Assembly (NCBI RefSeq): GCF_905171775.1
Contig: NC_053499.1
Span: 30,557,026 to 30,621,025, forward strand
Direction: 5' to 3'
Source: Rana temporaria
Taxonomy: Eukaryota > Chordata > Amphibia > Anura > Ranidae
Length of the DNA: 64,000 bases
This document shows, piece after piece, positions 31,628 to 42,785 of this stretch (position 1 is its first letter; each line of letters opens with the position of its first letter). Made by a program: the position numbers and the translations under genes. Below the pieces are notes generated by a model that was given only the letters and a program-made list of their open reading frames with translations, did not search any database and was not told where the DNA came from.

Positions 31628-32521
31628 CAGGGCCGGCCTTTGGGGTGTGCGAGCTGTGCGGCCGCACATGGGCGCTATGGGCAACAGGGGCGCCGTGCGG
31701 CCATCCAGAGGCGTACTAAGGGGGGGCCGAGGAGAGCGGGCCGCCCCTGGGCACCACACACTGGGGGGTGTCAGCTGGACGGTGGCAGCACCGCGGGTTT
31801 TGGCAGCGGCACTCTGGCACAGGCAGGGAGAGGCGAGCTAGCTACAGTGGCGAGGGGGAGGGGGCGCAGTGGGTGCAGGGTGACACCACTGCACCTACCA
31901 TCCCCTCCTCTTGCGGTCACGGGCTGCCTGTCTGTGCGATCCCAGACCCGGATGTCACACAGGCACAGCCGAGTGAAGCCGCCTCCCCCTCCTCTCTGTT
32001 TATGTGTAAACATGGGGAGGGGACCTGCTGTGCATGTTCTGCCGCACTGATCTGAGGCACTGAACGGGGGGCTACACTGAACAAGTGGGCGACACTGAAC
32101 GGGGGGCTGCACTGAAGGGGGGGCTGCACTGAAGGGGGGGCTGCACTGAACGAGGGGGGCTACTCTGAAGGGGGGCTATGCTGAACTGGGGGCTAAACTG
32201 AAGAGGGGTCTGCACTGAACAGGGGGTCTGCATTGAAGGGGTGGATACACTGAAGGGGGGTCTGTGGAACATGCAGGGGGTCCAGAGCTACAGGGTTCTG
32301 TGTAATGTAAAGGGGTCCAGAGGTGCAGGGTGCTGTGTAATGTAAAGGGGTCCAGAGGTGCAGGGTGCTGTGTAATCTAAAGTTAAATTAAAACAAATTA
32401 TTTGTTACAAATATTTTTTTCCTCTTTGTGTATGTTTAGGTGATCAGTGGGCGAGGGGTGAAGATGGGGGCACCACAGGATTAGCTCGCACAGGGCGCCT
32501 GAACACCTAAGGCCGGCCCTG
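31628..32521. mobile_element. hAT-like element (894 bp), perfect 8-bp TSD
   Basis: Ends CAGGGCCGGCCTTTGGGG and CACCTAAGGCCGGCCCTG. GTAGTATA duplicated at 31620-31627 and 32522-32529. The GC-rich interior contains a CACTGAACGGGGGGCTG minisatellite (32055-32270). No transposase. Confidence 0.88.
32055..32270. repeat. Minisatellite GGGGGCTGCACTGAA
   Basis: About 12 degenerate 16-20-bp units inside the hAT-like element. Confidence 0.85.
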
Positions 32522-32529
32522 GTAGTATA

Positions 32530-32862
32530 GAATGGTTTTGGTCATTTGATAAGGTAGCTCTGTTGCCAGATAGATTTGTAAAGAAGATCAAGAATACTTA
32601 CCAGTTTTGTGGGGTATCAGTCCTATTATTTCTCCATTGAAAAGCTTCGACTCCCACTGAATTGTTGGTGTTCTGTTTTAAAAGCCACTTTACTCATTGA
32701 AATACCTCCTTAGACCCAGATTTTCTGGACTGTATGGTCACCTGCTTACTTGGCACCATCCACAGGCAGCTTAACTCTTCAATAAGACACAGATGTTGAA
32801 TCCAAAGCAATTTACTTCAGCTAATTGCAGGACAGAGGATATTCCTTCAGTCATTTGAACTG
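32530..32862. other. Unassigned intergenic sequence
   Basis: Continuation of the island interrupted by the hAT element. Nothing recognised. Confidence 0.4.
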
Positions 32863-32865
32863 TAA

Positions 32866-33326
32866 GGCCCCCGTACACACCAGAGGATATCCGCTGGAAA
32901 CGGTCCGCCGGACCGTTCCCAGCGGATAAATCCTCTGGCGGATTTGGATCTGATGGCTGTACTCACCATCAGATCGAAATCCGCGCGGAATCCATCCGCG
33001 GTGACGTGTCGAGCCGTCGCCGCGACGATGACGCGGCGACGTGCGCGACGCTGGAAGGTAAGTACTTCCACGCATGCGTCGAATCATTACGACGCATGCG
33101 AGGGAGGAGAGCGGACGGATTGATCCGGTGAGTCTGTACAGACGGACTGGATTCCAGCGGATAGATTTCTTAGCATGCTAAGAAATTTTTATCCGCTGGA
33201 AATCCGTCGGCTGGAGAAATCTCTGCCGAAAAATGTCGGCTCGGGCCTACACACGACCGGATCTATCTGCCGGAACTGATCTGCGGATCAATCCCAGCGG
33301 ATAGATCCGGTCGTGTGTACGAGGCC
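32866..33326. mobile_element. PIF/Harbinger-like MITE (461 bp)
   Basis: TAA at 32863-32865 and 33327-33329. Tips GGCCCCCGTACACAC and GTGTGTACGAGGCC. Core stems CCAGCGGATAAATC/ATCCGCTGG and CGCGGCGACGTGCGCGACG. Confidence 0.85.
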
Positions 33327-33374
33327 TAAGAAGACAATGATATTCCTAAGCCCTCTGAACCTCTGAGTCTTTAA

Positions 33375-33671
33375 AGGGGTTGTAAAGGAAAAAAATGTTT
33401 TCCCTAAATAACTTCCTTTACCTTAGTGCAGTCGTCCTTCACTTACCTCATCCTTCCATTTTGCTTTTAAATGTCCTTATTTCTTCTGAGAAATGCTCAC
33501 TTCCTGTTCTTCTGTCTGTAACTCCACACAGTAATGCAAGGCTTTCTCCCTGGTGTGGAGTGTCATGCTCACCCCCCTCCCTTGGACTTCGGGAGAGTCA
33601 GGATGCTCTCTACGTTGCAGATAGAGAAAGGAGCTGTGTGTTAGTGGGTGTCCTGACTCTCCTGTAGTGCA
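33375..33671. mobile_element. T2-like left end (AGGGGTTGTAAAGG), right end not found
   Basis: TTAA at 33371-33374 then AGGGGTTGTAAAGGAAAA, identical in type to 42318-42781. It runs into a minisatellite. Confidence 0.55.
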
Positions 33672-34085
33672 GGGACAGCACACGGACCCCCTGCACAGCA
33701 CTACACTGCACACAGACCCCAGCACATAGACCCCTGCACAGCACAGCACACGGACCCCCTGCACAGCACTGCACTGCACACAGACCCCAGCACATAGACC
33801 CCTGCACAGCACAGCACACGGACCCCCTGCACAGCACTGCACTGCACACAGACCCCAGCACATAGACCCCTGCACAGCACAGCACACGGACCCCCTGCAC
33901 AGCACTGCACAGCACACGGACCCCCTGCACAGTAGTGCACATCACATGAACCCTGCACAGCACTGCACTGCACACAGACCCCAGCACATAGACCCCTGCA
34001 CAGCACAGCACACGGACCCCCTGCACAGTAGTGCACATCACATGAACCCTGCACAGCACTGCACAGCACACAGACCCCTGCACAG
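33672..34085. repeat. 68-bp minisatellite (CACAGACCCCAGCACATAGA...)
   Basis: Complete 68-bp units begin near 33709, 33777 and 33845, then a rearranged block with a different spacer (CAGTAGTGCACATCACATGA) occurs twice. It produces Cys-rich pseudo-proteins in several frames. Confidence 0.93.
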
Positions 34086-34549
34086 GCAGAGAGGGAGGAG
34101 GAGAGCGGCATTACTTGAGGTATTACAGAATTCCATTTATATTGAGAGTGACACAGGAGAAAGGGCTGGCAATTATGTTTTCTAAAGTTTTTATAATATG
34201 GCAGCACTGTCCCAGGGCCAGGAGAGGCGGGGCAGCCGGCCTGACACCCTCCCAATGGGTGGCACCCGATGGCGGACTGCCCGATCACCGCCCCCCCCGT
34301 TGGTAAAAACAAATATATTGGTGTATAACACGCAGGCACGGTTTACCCTCTTTTTTCAGGATAAAAAAGTGTGTGTTATACGCCGATAAATACGGTAATC
34401 TAACTTTTTTCTTATAGGTACTGTTGAAATACAGACTTTTATTTTGTGCAACAACTACTGTAAATCAGTATTTAGTAGATATATATTATTTAACCAATAG
34501 ATGTCAGGGTTTTTTTAAGTTTGTAGCTGCATCTATGGTAGAACTCTAT
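34086..34549. repeat. Old repeat with GTATAAC/GTTATAC ends
   Basis: GGTGTATAACACGCAGGCAC and GTGTGTTATACGCCGATAAA are inverted copies around a short core (about 34318-34398), followed by TACGGTA. Likely a hAT-related terminal hairpin; boundaries unclear. Confidence 0.45.
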
Positions 34550-35284
34550 GGCCCAGATTCTCAAAGCACTTACGACGGCGCAGCGCCATGTACGCCGTCG
34601 TAAGTCCTAATCTGACCCGTCGTATCTATGCGACTGATTCTTAGAATCAGTTACGCATAGATATCCATTAGATCCGACAGGCGTAAGTCTCTCACGCCGT
34701 CGGATCTAAACTGCATTTTTTTTGACCGCTAGGTGGCGCTTCCGCCGAATTCCGCGTTGAGTATGCAAATTAGCTAGATACGCAAATTCCCGAACATACG
34801 AACGCAGTAAAGTTATGACGTTTACGTTAGGCTTTTCCCGGCGTAAAGTTGCACCTGCTATATGAGGCGCAGCCAATGTTAAGTATGGCCGTCGTTCCCA
34901 CGCCGAAATTTGAAAAAGTTACGCCGTTTGCGTAAGTCGTCTGTGAATGGGGCTGGACGTCATTTAAGTTCACGTCGAAACCAATGACGTCATTGCGGCG
35001 TACTTTGGAGCAATGCACACTGGGAAATTCCACGGACGGCGCATGCGCCGTTCCGAAAAAACGTCAATCACGTCGGGTCACCGTAATTTTGCATAAAACA
35101 CGCCCCCCTGATCCAAATTTGAATTAGGCGGGCTTACGCCGGCCAATTTACGATACGCCGCCGCAACTTACGGAGCAAGTGCTTTGAGAATACAGCACTT
35201 GCCCGTGTAAGTTGCGGAGGCGTAACGTAAATCAGATATGTTACGCTCCGCACAATTTTACGCGGCTCTACGTGAATCTGCCCC
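34550..35284. mobile_element. 3-bp-TSD palindromic family, copy 5 (735 bp)
   Basis: GGCCCAGATTCTCAAAGC to GAATCTGCCCC. TAT duplicated at 34547-34549 and 35285-35287. It carries the uninterrupted GATTCTTAGAATC site (34636-34648) that is disrupted in copy 7. Confidence 0.87.
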
Positions 35285-35287
35285 TAT

Positions 35288-35940
35288 GTCTTTTTATATA
35301 ATTTCCTGTTTACAGTCAAGCAGCAAAGCCCACGTGGACTGAGCATTGTATGTCTTTTCTGTAGAGCTATATACTGATTTTCTAAGGTACATTCTTTAAC
35401 TTTATGCTAGTCAGGTATCCCCTGTGTCCAATCACTGGGGGGCGCGCCCGCACCCCCCAGTGTCTATTGCATGAACTGATGTACAGGTACACAGCACAGG
35501 CTGTGACCCTGGGGCACACACACACACGCCGCGCTACTAAAGAGTGCTGGTTTAGATGGTCTCTACCAAATAGGACTTGCTACCAGTCTAAACTATTGTG
35601 GATATCTTTGTGCATGGGTGCCTCTAAGTGATTACCCGCCCCAGTTTTAAGTCCTCTATAGGATTATTCAGGGGTTTCCTTTCCGTCTTTCGATACCCTG
35701 ATATATATTTTTTCCATATATCTTTCCAATACCTGGATGTGATTATCTAATTTCTGACATCATGAAAGTACCATCATAGATGCATTAAGTTTGGATCATT
35801 GATGACCATTTTGTGGTGCCATCAAAAGTTAAATAATCTCACAATATGTGTGCATTCTCCCTATATGCTCAGAGTTTTTTGGAAGGATGCACCTACGGTG
35901 ATGCATTAGATTACAATATCTACATATTAGCAAAAAATCC
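35288..35940. other. Unassigned, possibly part of a Penelope-like relic
   Basis: AT-rich with an ACACAC run near 35515. It precedes the hammerhead-like motif. No reverse-transcriptase frame visible. Confidence 0.35.
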
Positions 35941-35948
35941 TGCTTGTC

Positions 35949-35986
35949 TCGTCCTGAAGAAGCCCCACGGCGAAACGCGTAGGCGA
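35949..35986 (+). ncRNA. Hammerhead-ribozyme-like motif 1 (minimal, type I)
   Basis: Stem I TCGTC (35949-35953) pairs with GGCGA (35982-35986, one G-U). Core CTGAAGA is at 35954-35960. Stem II is GCC-CCAC-GGC (35962-35971), then GAAAC. A one- to two-pair stem III and GTA before the expected cleavage point follow 35981. One extra A lies between the core and stem II. Such minimal hammerheads are known in Penelope-like retroelements. Activity is unknown. Confidence 0.6.
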
Positions 35987-35990
35987 CTTC

Positions 35991-36107
35991 AAAGGATTTA
36001 CTCACTACTCATGAATATCTATATGGTTTTATTGTGATTGTATTTATTCACTCTCTATTATACCATGGTTATTGTGTAAAAATATTTTTTCAATTTTTGT
36101 AATAAAT
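35991..36107. other. AT-rich sequence after hammerhead motif
   Basis: Presumed continuation of the retroelement relic, cut by the MITE at 36111. No distinct feature. Confidence 0.35.
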
Positions 36108-36110
36108 AAT

Positions 36111-36848
36111 GGGCCAGATTCAGGTAGATCCGCGCAATATTTGCGTGGGCAAAGGGCAACGATTTTTGCTCTGCGCCCACGCAAATATTTCGATTTGCCC
36201 GCGATTCACGGAGCAGTAGCTCCGTAAATTGCGCGGGCGCTATGCTAATTAGCCCGGCGTAAGGGCGTCTAATGTAAATGATCCCGCCGGGGGCGGGAAT
36301 CATTTAAATTAGGCGCGCTCCCGCGCCGAGCGAACAGCGCATGCTCCGTCAGGAAACTTTCCCGACGTGCATTGCGGCAAATGACGTCGCAAGGACGTCA
36401 TTTGCTTCTAAGTGAACGTGAATGGCGTCCAGCGCCATTCACGAATCACTTACGTAAACGATGTGAAATTTAAATTTCACGAGCGGGAAGGGCGGCTATA
36501 CTTTAGCATTGGCTGCCCCTGCTATTAGCAGGAGCAACCTTGCGCTAAAGTCGCCGTACGGAAACTCCGTACCTTGCGTGCGCAGGGCCCGCGCAACTTT
36601 TGTGAATCGGTGGTAGTATGCAATTTGCATACTATACGCCGATCACAATGGCCGCGCCCCCTAGTGGACAACGCAAGAATGCAGCCTGAGATATGAAGGC
36701 ATAAGGAGGCTTATGCCTGTCATATCCTAGGCTGCAGTCCGCGTAGCGATGTTCCTGAATCAGGGGCATTCGCTACGCGGGAGCAAAACAGCTATTGCGG
36801 CGCGCAACCTATGGTTGCGCGGGCGCAATAGCCTCTTGAATCTGGGCC
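36111..36848. mobile_element. 3-bp-TSD palindromic family, copy 6 (738 bp)
   Basis: GGGCCAGATTCAGGTAG to GAATCTGGGCC. AAT duplicated at 36108-36110 and 36849-36851. Same subfamily as 26700-27434. Confidence 0.87.
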
Positions 36849-36851
36849 AAT

Positions 36852-37522
36852 ATATTTTATATACTTCCGTTTGCCTCAAAGTCCGACCTTTGCTCATTCC
36901 TTGGATTGGGTTTTTTCTATATGATGTACAGGTACGTAATTTTACTCAATAGAGCCAACCTCCTGCAGTAAATATGTGGTAGGCGGTCGACAAGTGTTTT
37001 TTTATTTTTTTATTTTTTTCTATTGAAGATGATTTGTATAGGTACAGAACATAGACTTTGGGCATTCCCCGGCTAACAAATACAGATAACACAAACTTCT
37101 AAATATTACAACTTAAAAACATTCCATACACTGCGCTCAGCCGTTCTAATAATTTATTTTAAGGACTAATGAATTACAAGGAGATTCCTGCTCCCTCTCA
37201 ACCAACAGAGTGATACATCAGGAGAACATTTACTGTATTGGATTTATACCCGAACTAATGAAGCGTGAGTCACTGCAAATGACTAGCCTCTATCTTAGGC
37301 TAAACCATATCAGGGGTGTAAAGATTCAGTCCATGGACTCCTGATCGTCAGCTGTATAGTCTGAGTCTGTCCACAAGTGCCAGACATTCTCACATTTTTT
37401 AGGGCAACCCGAGACAAATAGGTAGCTGTGTATAGGGGTACAACTATACAGTAGGGGCCGTGGCTGATTTCCACTTGAGCACTATCACCTTCCTGGCATA
37501 AAATAATAAGAGACCCAATAGA
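36852..37522. other. Unassigned intergenic sequence
   Basis: AT-rich and T-rich near 37000. No gene. GATGTACAGGTAC at about 36920 also occurs at about 35477, in direct orientation. Confidence 0.4.
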
Positions 37523-37592
37523 GCAGTGGTTCTCAACCCTGCCCTCAAGTACCCCCAACAGGCCATGTTTGCAGGTTCTCCTTTACCTTGTG
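37523..37592. mobile_element. hAT-like left end (CAGTGGTTCTCAACC)
   Basis: CAGTGGTTCTCAACCCTGCC then CTCAAGTACCCCCAACAGGC resembles the start of a dispersed hAT element. Right end not found. Confidence 0.5.
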
Positions 37593-38031
37593 TGCCTCAG
37601 CCCCCCTAATACTTATCTGAGTCTTAAAGTATGGCAGCACTCCCAATGGGTGGCACTCAAGTCCCATCTTGATCCACCAATGTTTCACAAGAACCATGGC
37701 TGTCCAAGACTCTCCCTTCTGATTGGCTGAGACACGGGTGCCATTGGCTCCCACTACTGTCAATCAAAAATAGTGAGCCAATGAGGAGATGGGGGTGGGG
37801 CCAAACCATGGCTCTGTGTCTGAATAGACCCACAGAGCAGCGGCTCAGCTCAGCTCAAGTGCCCCCATAGCAAGCCGCTTGCTGTGGGGACAGGAGGGAG
37901 GGCACCAGTGAGGAATCCAATAAGAGGAAGATTGGGGGCTGCTCTGTACAAAACCACTGTACAGAGCAGGTAAGTATAACATGTTAGTTATTTTTAAACA
38001 AAAAAACAAAACAAGACTTTAATATCACTTT
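37593..38031. repeat. Unassigned dispersed repeat
   Basis: GTATGGCAGCACTCCCAATG, GGTAAGTATAACATG...TTTAAACAAAAAA resembles the interior of T2-like elements (compare 42728-42760). Ends not resolved. Confidence 0.4.
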
Positions 38032-38398
38032 TAGGCTTCATTTCCATGGACGTTTTTGGACGTTTTTACAGCCACTTTTCTGAGCTTTTTTTGCAGCTTA
38101 AAAACAGCTCTCCATGTTAGTCTATGGCCTCATGCCCACCATGACGTTTTTGAGCTGTAGATGGCTGAGCCGTTTTTAAGCTGCAAAAAAAAAAACAGGA
38201 CCAGTGCGTTCTGAAGCTCCAGCCTTAGAGCTGTAAAAACGCCAGACGTTTAAAAACGCTCAAAAACGCAAAAAAACACGCAAACCGCAGCGTTTTTGAG
38301 CTCCAGCTCAAGAAAAAAAAAAACATGGACAGGCGTTTTTAAGCTGTAAAAAAGGCTAAAAAAAGTGGCTATAAAAACGTCAATGGAAATGAAGCCTA
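38032..38398. mobile_element. Palindromic MITE (AGGCTTCATTTCCATGGACG)
   Basis: Arms AGGCTTCATTTCCATGGACG / CGTCAATGGAAATGAAGCCT with many GTTTTT/AAAAAC alternations and inner AGCTGTAAAAA stems. Flanks T-rich/AAAG; duplication unclear. Confidence 0.7.
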
Positions 38399-38672
38399 AA
38401 GAGGGATTCCACCCACGTTTTTTTTTTTAAAAGTCAGCAGCTACAAACACTGTAGCTGCTGACTTTTAATAAGGACACTTACCTGTCCTAGGCGCCCGCG
38501 ATGTCGACCCCCCCCAGGCCGGTCGCTCGATCCAAGTAGCTCCCGGCGCCGCCATCCTTACTGAGGGAAACAGACAGGGGAGTCTTGCGGCTTCACTGCC
38601 CGTTTCCTACTGCGAATGCGCGAGTCTCGCAGCGCTTTTGTGAATGGACGGCTCCTTTCTGGGATACACACA

Positions 38673-39820
38673 GGCCCAGATTCTCAAAGGGCTTACGACG
38701 GCGCAGCGACATGTACCCCGTCGTAAGTCCTAATCTGGGCCGTCGTATTTATGCGACTGATTCTTATGCCCCGTACACACCATCACTTTATGTGATGAAA
38801 AAAAACGACACTTTCTGTGAAGTAAAAAACGACGTTTTTGAAACTTCAATTTTCAAAGACGAAGTTGCATACACACCATCGTTTTTCTCACAATGTTCTT
38901 GCAAAGTGAGGTTACGTTCCACCACGTTTTACCATTGAAGTAGCTTCTGGGCATGCGTGGATGAAAAAACGTCTTACAAAACGACGTTTTTTGCTACACA
39001 CGGTCAATTTCTGTGAAGTAAAAAGTGCACTTTTGAAAAACGACACATAAAATTGAAGCATGCTTCAATTTTTTTTGGTCGTTTTTTACAAGACATAAAA
39101 CAAAGTTTTCCCCCACACACAGTCAATTAAAGTGACGTTTTTAAAAACGTCATTTTTTTTCATCACATAAAGTGATGGTGTGTACGCGGCATTAGAATCG
39201 GTTACGCATAGATATCCATTCGATCCGACAGGCGTAAGGCTCTTACACTGCCGGATCGTAAATGCAATTTTTTTTCCTAGCTAGGTGGCGCTTCCGTTGT
39301 TTTCCGCATTGAGTATGCAAATTAGCTAGATACGTGAATTCCCGAACGTATGCGCGGCCGACGCAGTAAAGTTACGACGTTTATGTTGGGCTTTTCCCGG
39401 CGTATAGTTGCTCCTGCTATATGAGGCGCAGCCAATGTTAAGTATGGCCGTCGTTCCCGCGTCGAAAATTTATAAAATTACGTTGTTTGCGTAAGTCGTC
39501 TGTGATTGGTGCTGGACGTAATTTACGTCCACGTCAAAACCAATGACGTCCTTGCGACGTCATTTAGCGCAATGCACGCCGGGAAATTTTAGCGACAGCG
39601 CATGCGCAGGTCGTTCGGCGTGGGGACGCGCTTGATTTAAATGAAACACGCCGCCCTACCCACTGAATTTGAATTCCGCCGGGTGTTTTACGCTACGCCG
39701 CCGCAACTTTACAGGCAAGTGCTTTGTGAATAAAGCACTTGCCTGAAAAACTTGCGGCGGCGTAACATAAATGAGATTACGCCCGCCCATTTTTTGCGCC
39801 ATTCTACGAGAATCTGCCCC
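38673..39820. mobile_element. 3-bp-TSD palindromic family, copy 7 (about 720 bp without insert)
   Basis: GGCCCAGATTCTCAAAGG to GAATCTGCCCC. ACA duplicated at 38670-38672 and 39821-39823. Interrupted by a PIF-like MITE at 38767-39191. Confidence 0.87.
38767..39191. mobile_element. PIF/Harbinger-like MITE (425 bp) with proven empty site
   Basis: TTA at 38764-38766 and 39192-39194. Tips TGCCCCGTACACACCATCAC and GTGATGGTGTGTACGCGGCA. Related element copy 5 has the unfilled GATTCTTAGAATC. Confidence 0.93.
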
Positions 39821-40064
39821 ACAGTTCCTAGTGCGCACCATTCCCCAGAAGACACCGCTAGGAGGACAAGGAAGAAGACCTGCCACGGTGGATAAAGAGG
39901 CAGATTAGGAACTTCCGCATAGCAACCGCTATTTATTGTAAGTAATTTTTTTTTTATTTTTTTCAATTTTTATTTTCAAATGTTTTTTGGGGGGAATTTC
40001 TGTAAAAGAAAAATGTCAGGGTGGAACTCCACTTTAAGTAAATTATAAAAAAAATTAAGTCACT

Positions 40065-40788
40065 GGGCCAGATTCACAAAGAGATACGACGGTGTATCTC
40101 CTGATACACCATCGTATCTCTGACTTAAACTGGTCCTATCTATGCGCCTGATTCATAGAATCAGGTACGCATAGATATGGCTAAGATCCGACAGTGTTGC
40201 ACTGTGTTACACTGTCGGATCTTATTTTCAATTTGAAAATGGCGCCGGGGGCGTTCCTGCTGATTTACGTTGAATAATATGTAAATCAGCGAGATACGCA
40301 AATTCACGAACGTACGCGGACCCAACGCAGTGTTCTTACGACGTTTCCGTAGCGGCTTTCCCGGCGTTTACTTACCCCTGCTTCTATGAGGCGCAGCCAA
40401 TGTTAAGTATAGCCGTCGTTCCGCGTCGAATTTTTAACTTTTTAAACGTTGTTTGCGTAAGTCGTTCTCGAATACGGATGGACGTCGTTTACGTGAGCGG
40501 CGAAACCACTGATGTCCTAGCGACGTCAGTGGGAGCAATGCACGCCGGGAAATTCCGCGGACGGCGCATGCTCATTTAAATCGGCGCGGGAACGCGCCTG
40601 ATTTAAATAGTACACTCCCCCTAGCCGCGGAATTTGAATTCCGCTGGAGGATTTACGATCCGCCGCCGCAAGTTTGGAGGTAAGTGGTTTGTGAATTACC
40701 CACTTGCCTCTCAAACTTGCGGGAGCGGATCTTAAATCAGGTAGATCGAGCGGATCTAAAGATCCGCTGATCTACGTGTATCTGGCCC
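40065..40788. mobile_element. 3-bp-TSD palindromic family, copy 8 (724 bp)
   Basis: GGGCCAGATTCACAAAG to ATCTGGCCC. ACT duplicated at 40062-40064 and 40789-40791. Confidence 0.87.
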
Positions 40789-40791
40789 ACT

Positions 40792-42000
40792 GACTAGGCT
40801 GTGCTGCCTGAAGCAAGTATCTAAATCACAAGACAGAATTACATTTTTTTGTAGAAAAAAACTGTTGTATTTCAACGGTCTACTTGCCTGTCTGCTTGGA
40901 GTTCAACTATCGGATTTAACTTGTTGTGTTTTGAGTAGGTTGTAAGCTCTGTGGGTCATGTTCACGCAGGCCTGTGCTTCCACGAGCGGCCTGCTTAGGT
41001 ACACGGCTCAAACCTAAATCCCTCTTGTGATCACCAAGTGTCAGATCTCAAGAGCTGAATTGGACACGTACAGTATGTTTCACCTCCCGCAGCCTGGAAT
41101 TGTTAAAAAAGGATAAATCATAGTTACTCAGGTCACCAGAAACAAAGGCCACTGCAGGTTCAGAGTTTACAGGGCCGTGCATTTATTGCCTGCAAAATAT
41201 GCTACTTTTCACTTTCAGAATTTTTTTATTTTTTTTTTGTAAGGAAAAATGATTTGTCTGCGAGTGTCTGCTCCCACTGCCATTCCTGAAATGAAAAGCT
41301 TTGAATGATGACACTTCGAAAGAAGGCAAAAGAACTTTTATGAGTTGAAGTGCTGCAGACCACCATGGTTCCAACATTTGCTTCCAATTTGTGGAGGGAT
41401 CTCATAGGTTACGGGGCGTGATAGACTCCCCCTGTTTTACCAAGGGAAGGTATCAGAAGGGCTTTCTCCTCTCATGAATAAAATACGACTTAAATTTTCG
41501 TTTTCAACAGAAGAGCCGTGATTTATGTGCGTGATAGCTCAATTATAGGCTCAATTATTTCACTGTTTTGCAGTCAGCAGCTTGTGCAAAATCATTAATG
41601 TTTGTTCAACCCCTGATCATTCCAGAGCAGTTTATGTGCAGAATTGTACAGATCTATAGACTTTTGTAGAAAGACCTGTTACTCACCTGTCATTTAACAT
41701 TGATTCTCTATGAAAGATCTGTTTTATATTACTAATGGAACTATAGCAGCTATTTTTACTAAACAGTGTTCACTTCAAGCCAACCTATACTCTGCATATT
41801 CATGAATACATGTCAAAGAATTAGATGTCCAGCTCCACCTTTGGGCAAAAATATAATAAATTCAATAGTGCAGTGGATGTCAAAATGAAAAAAAATAAAA
41901 ATACAAACAGCTGCGCGTCCTCTCTAGTCCCCGCTGTCTCCCTATACCTGTGTGTTTCCATGAATTACTGTATCAATGCAGTATAGCATGGAGGCGATCA
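40792..42000. other. Largest single-copy-looking island
   Basis: About 1.2 kb with no match elsewhere in the window and no terminal repeats. No convincing reading frame. Candidate conserved non-coding DNA between eif3m and the expected wt1 side. Confidence 0.45.
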
Positions 42001-42313
42001 GCCTGTGGCACTGCTGAGGTGTTATGGAAGCCCAGGTTCCTTCAGCTCTTCTGCATTGTTGGGTCTGGTGTCTATCTTCTTCCTCTTGACAATACCCCAC
42101 AGATTCTCTATGGGGTTTAGGTCAGGTGAGTTTGCTGGCCAATCAAGCACAGTGATACCATGATCATTGAACCAGGTAATGGTACTTTTGGCAGTGTGGG
42201 CAGATTCCAAGTCCTGCTGAAAAAATAAATCAGCATCTCCATAAAGCTGATCAGTAGAGGGAAGCATGACGTGCTCTAGAATTTCCTGCTAGAGGGCGGC
42301 GCTGACTTTTGAC
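42001..42313 (-). pseudogene. Tc1-like transposase C-terminal fragment A
   Basis: Minus-strand frame reads FFQQDLESAHTAKSTITWF then WPANSPDLNPIENLWGIVKR, the C-terminal DDE region of Tc1-like transposases. Ends at the TTAA at 42314. N-terminal two thirds missing. Confidence 0.85.
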
Positions 42314-42317
42314 TTAA

Positions 42318-42781
42318 AGGGGTTGTAAAGGTAAAAGTTTTTTCACCTTAATGCATCCTAAGCATTAAGGTGAAAAAACTTCTGACAATACCGCCCCCCC
42401 TGAGCCCCCGCTATACTTACCTGAGCCCTCGAAAGTCCCGCGCTCGTCCATGTAATTTTCCTTGTCGCTCACCCTGGCCGTTGATCGGGTAGAGTGGATG
42501 GATTGAAGGCAGCGCAGCCATAGGCTTGCGCTGCTGTCAATCACATCCAATGATGCGGCGCGTCGGAGGGGCGATTGCTGTATCACGGGAGCGCGTCCGC
42601 AAGGACTCCACACCATGCTCGCTCGCATTAAGGTGTGGAGTGCTTGACTGGAGAAGCCGCGACAGCCGCCGAGGGACCTCAGAAGAAGCAGTTCGGGGAC
42701 ACTCTGTGCAAAACGAGCTGCACAGTGGAGGTAAGTATAACATGTTTGTTATTTTTTTAAAAATATTTCTTTACTGATCCT
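42318..42781. mobile_element. T2/Kolobok-like MITE (first of four abutting elements)
   Basis: TTAA 42314-42317 and 42782-42785. Ends AGGGGTTGTAAAGG and TTACTGATCCT fit the TTAAAGGRR terminal consensus of T2 elements. Interior includes AGGTGAAAAAACTT hairpin. Confidence 0.8.
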
Positions 42782-42785
42782 TTAA

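Larger units (their letters stand above)
38400..40033. mobile_element. T2-like element carrying nested insertions
   Basis: Left end AGAGGGATTCCACCC after CTAA, right end GGTGGAACTCCACT before TTAA (40034-40037). AAAGTCAGCAGCTACAAACA is shared (inverted) with 45335-45370. It holds the element at 38673-39820. Confidence 0.7.

Noticed and set aside
33477..34339. Cys-rich frames up to 212 residues
   Set aside because: Translations of the 68-bp minisatellite on the minus strand.
42022..42267. Frame with SPDLNPIENLWG as a host gene
   Set aside because: It is only the C-terminal scrap of a Tc1-like transposase, lacking the first two thirds.
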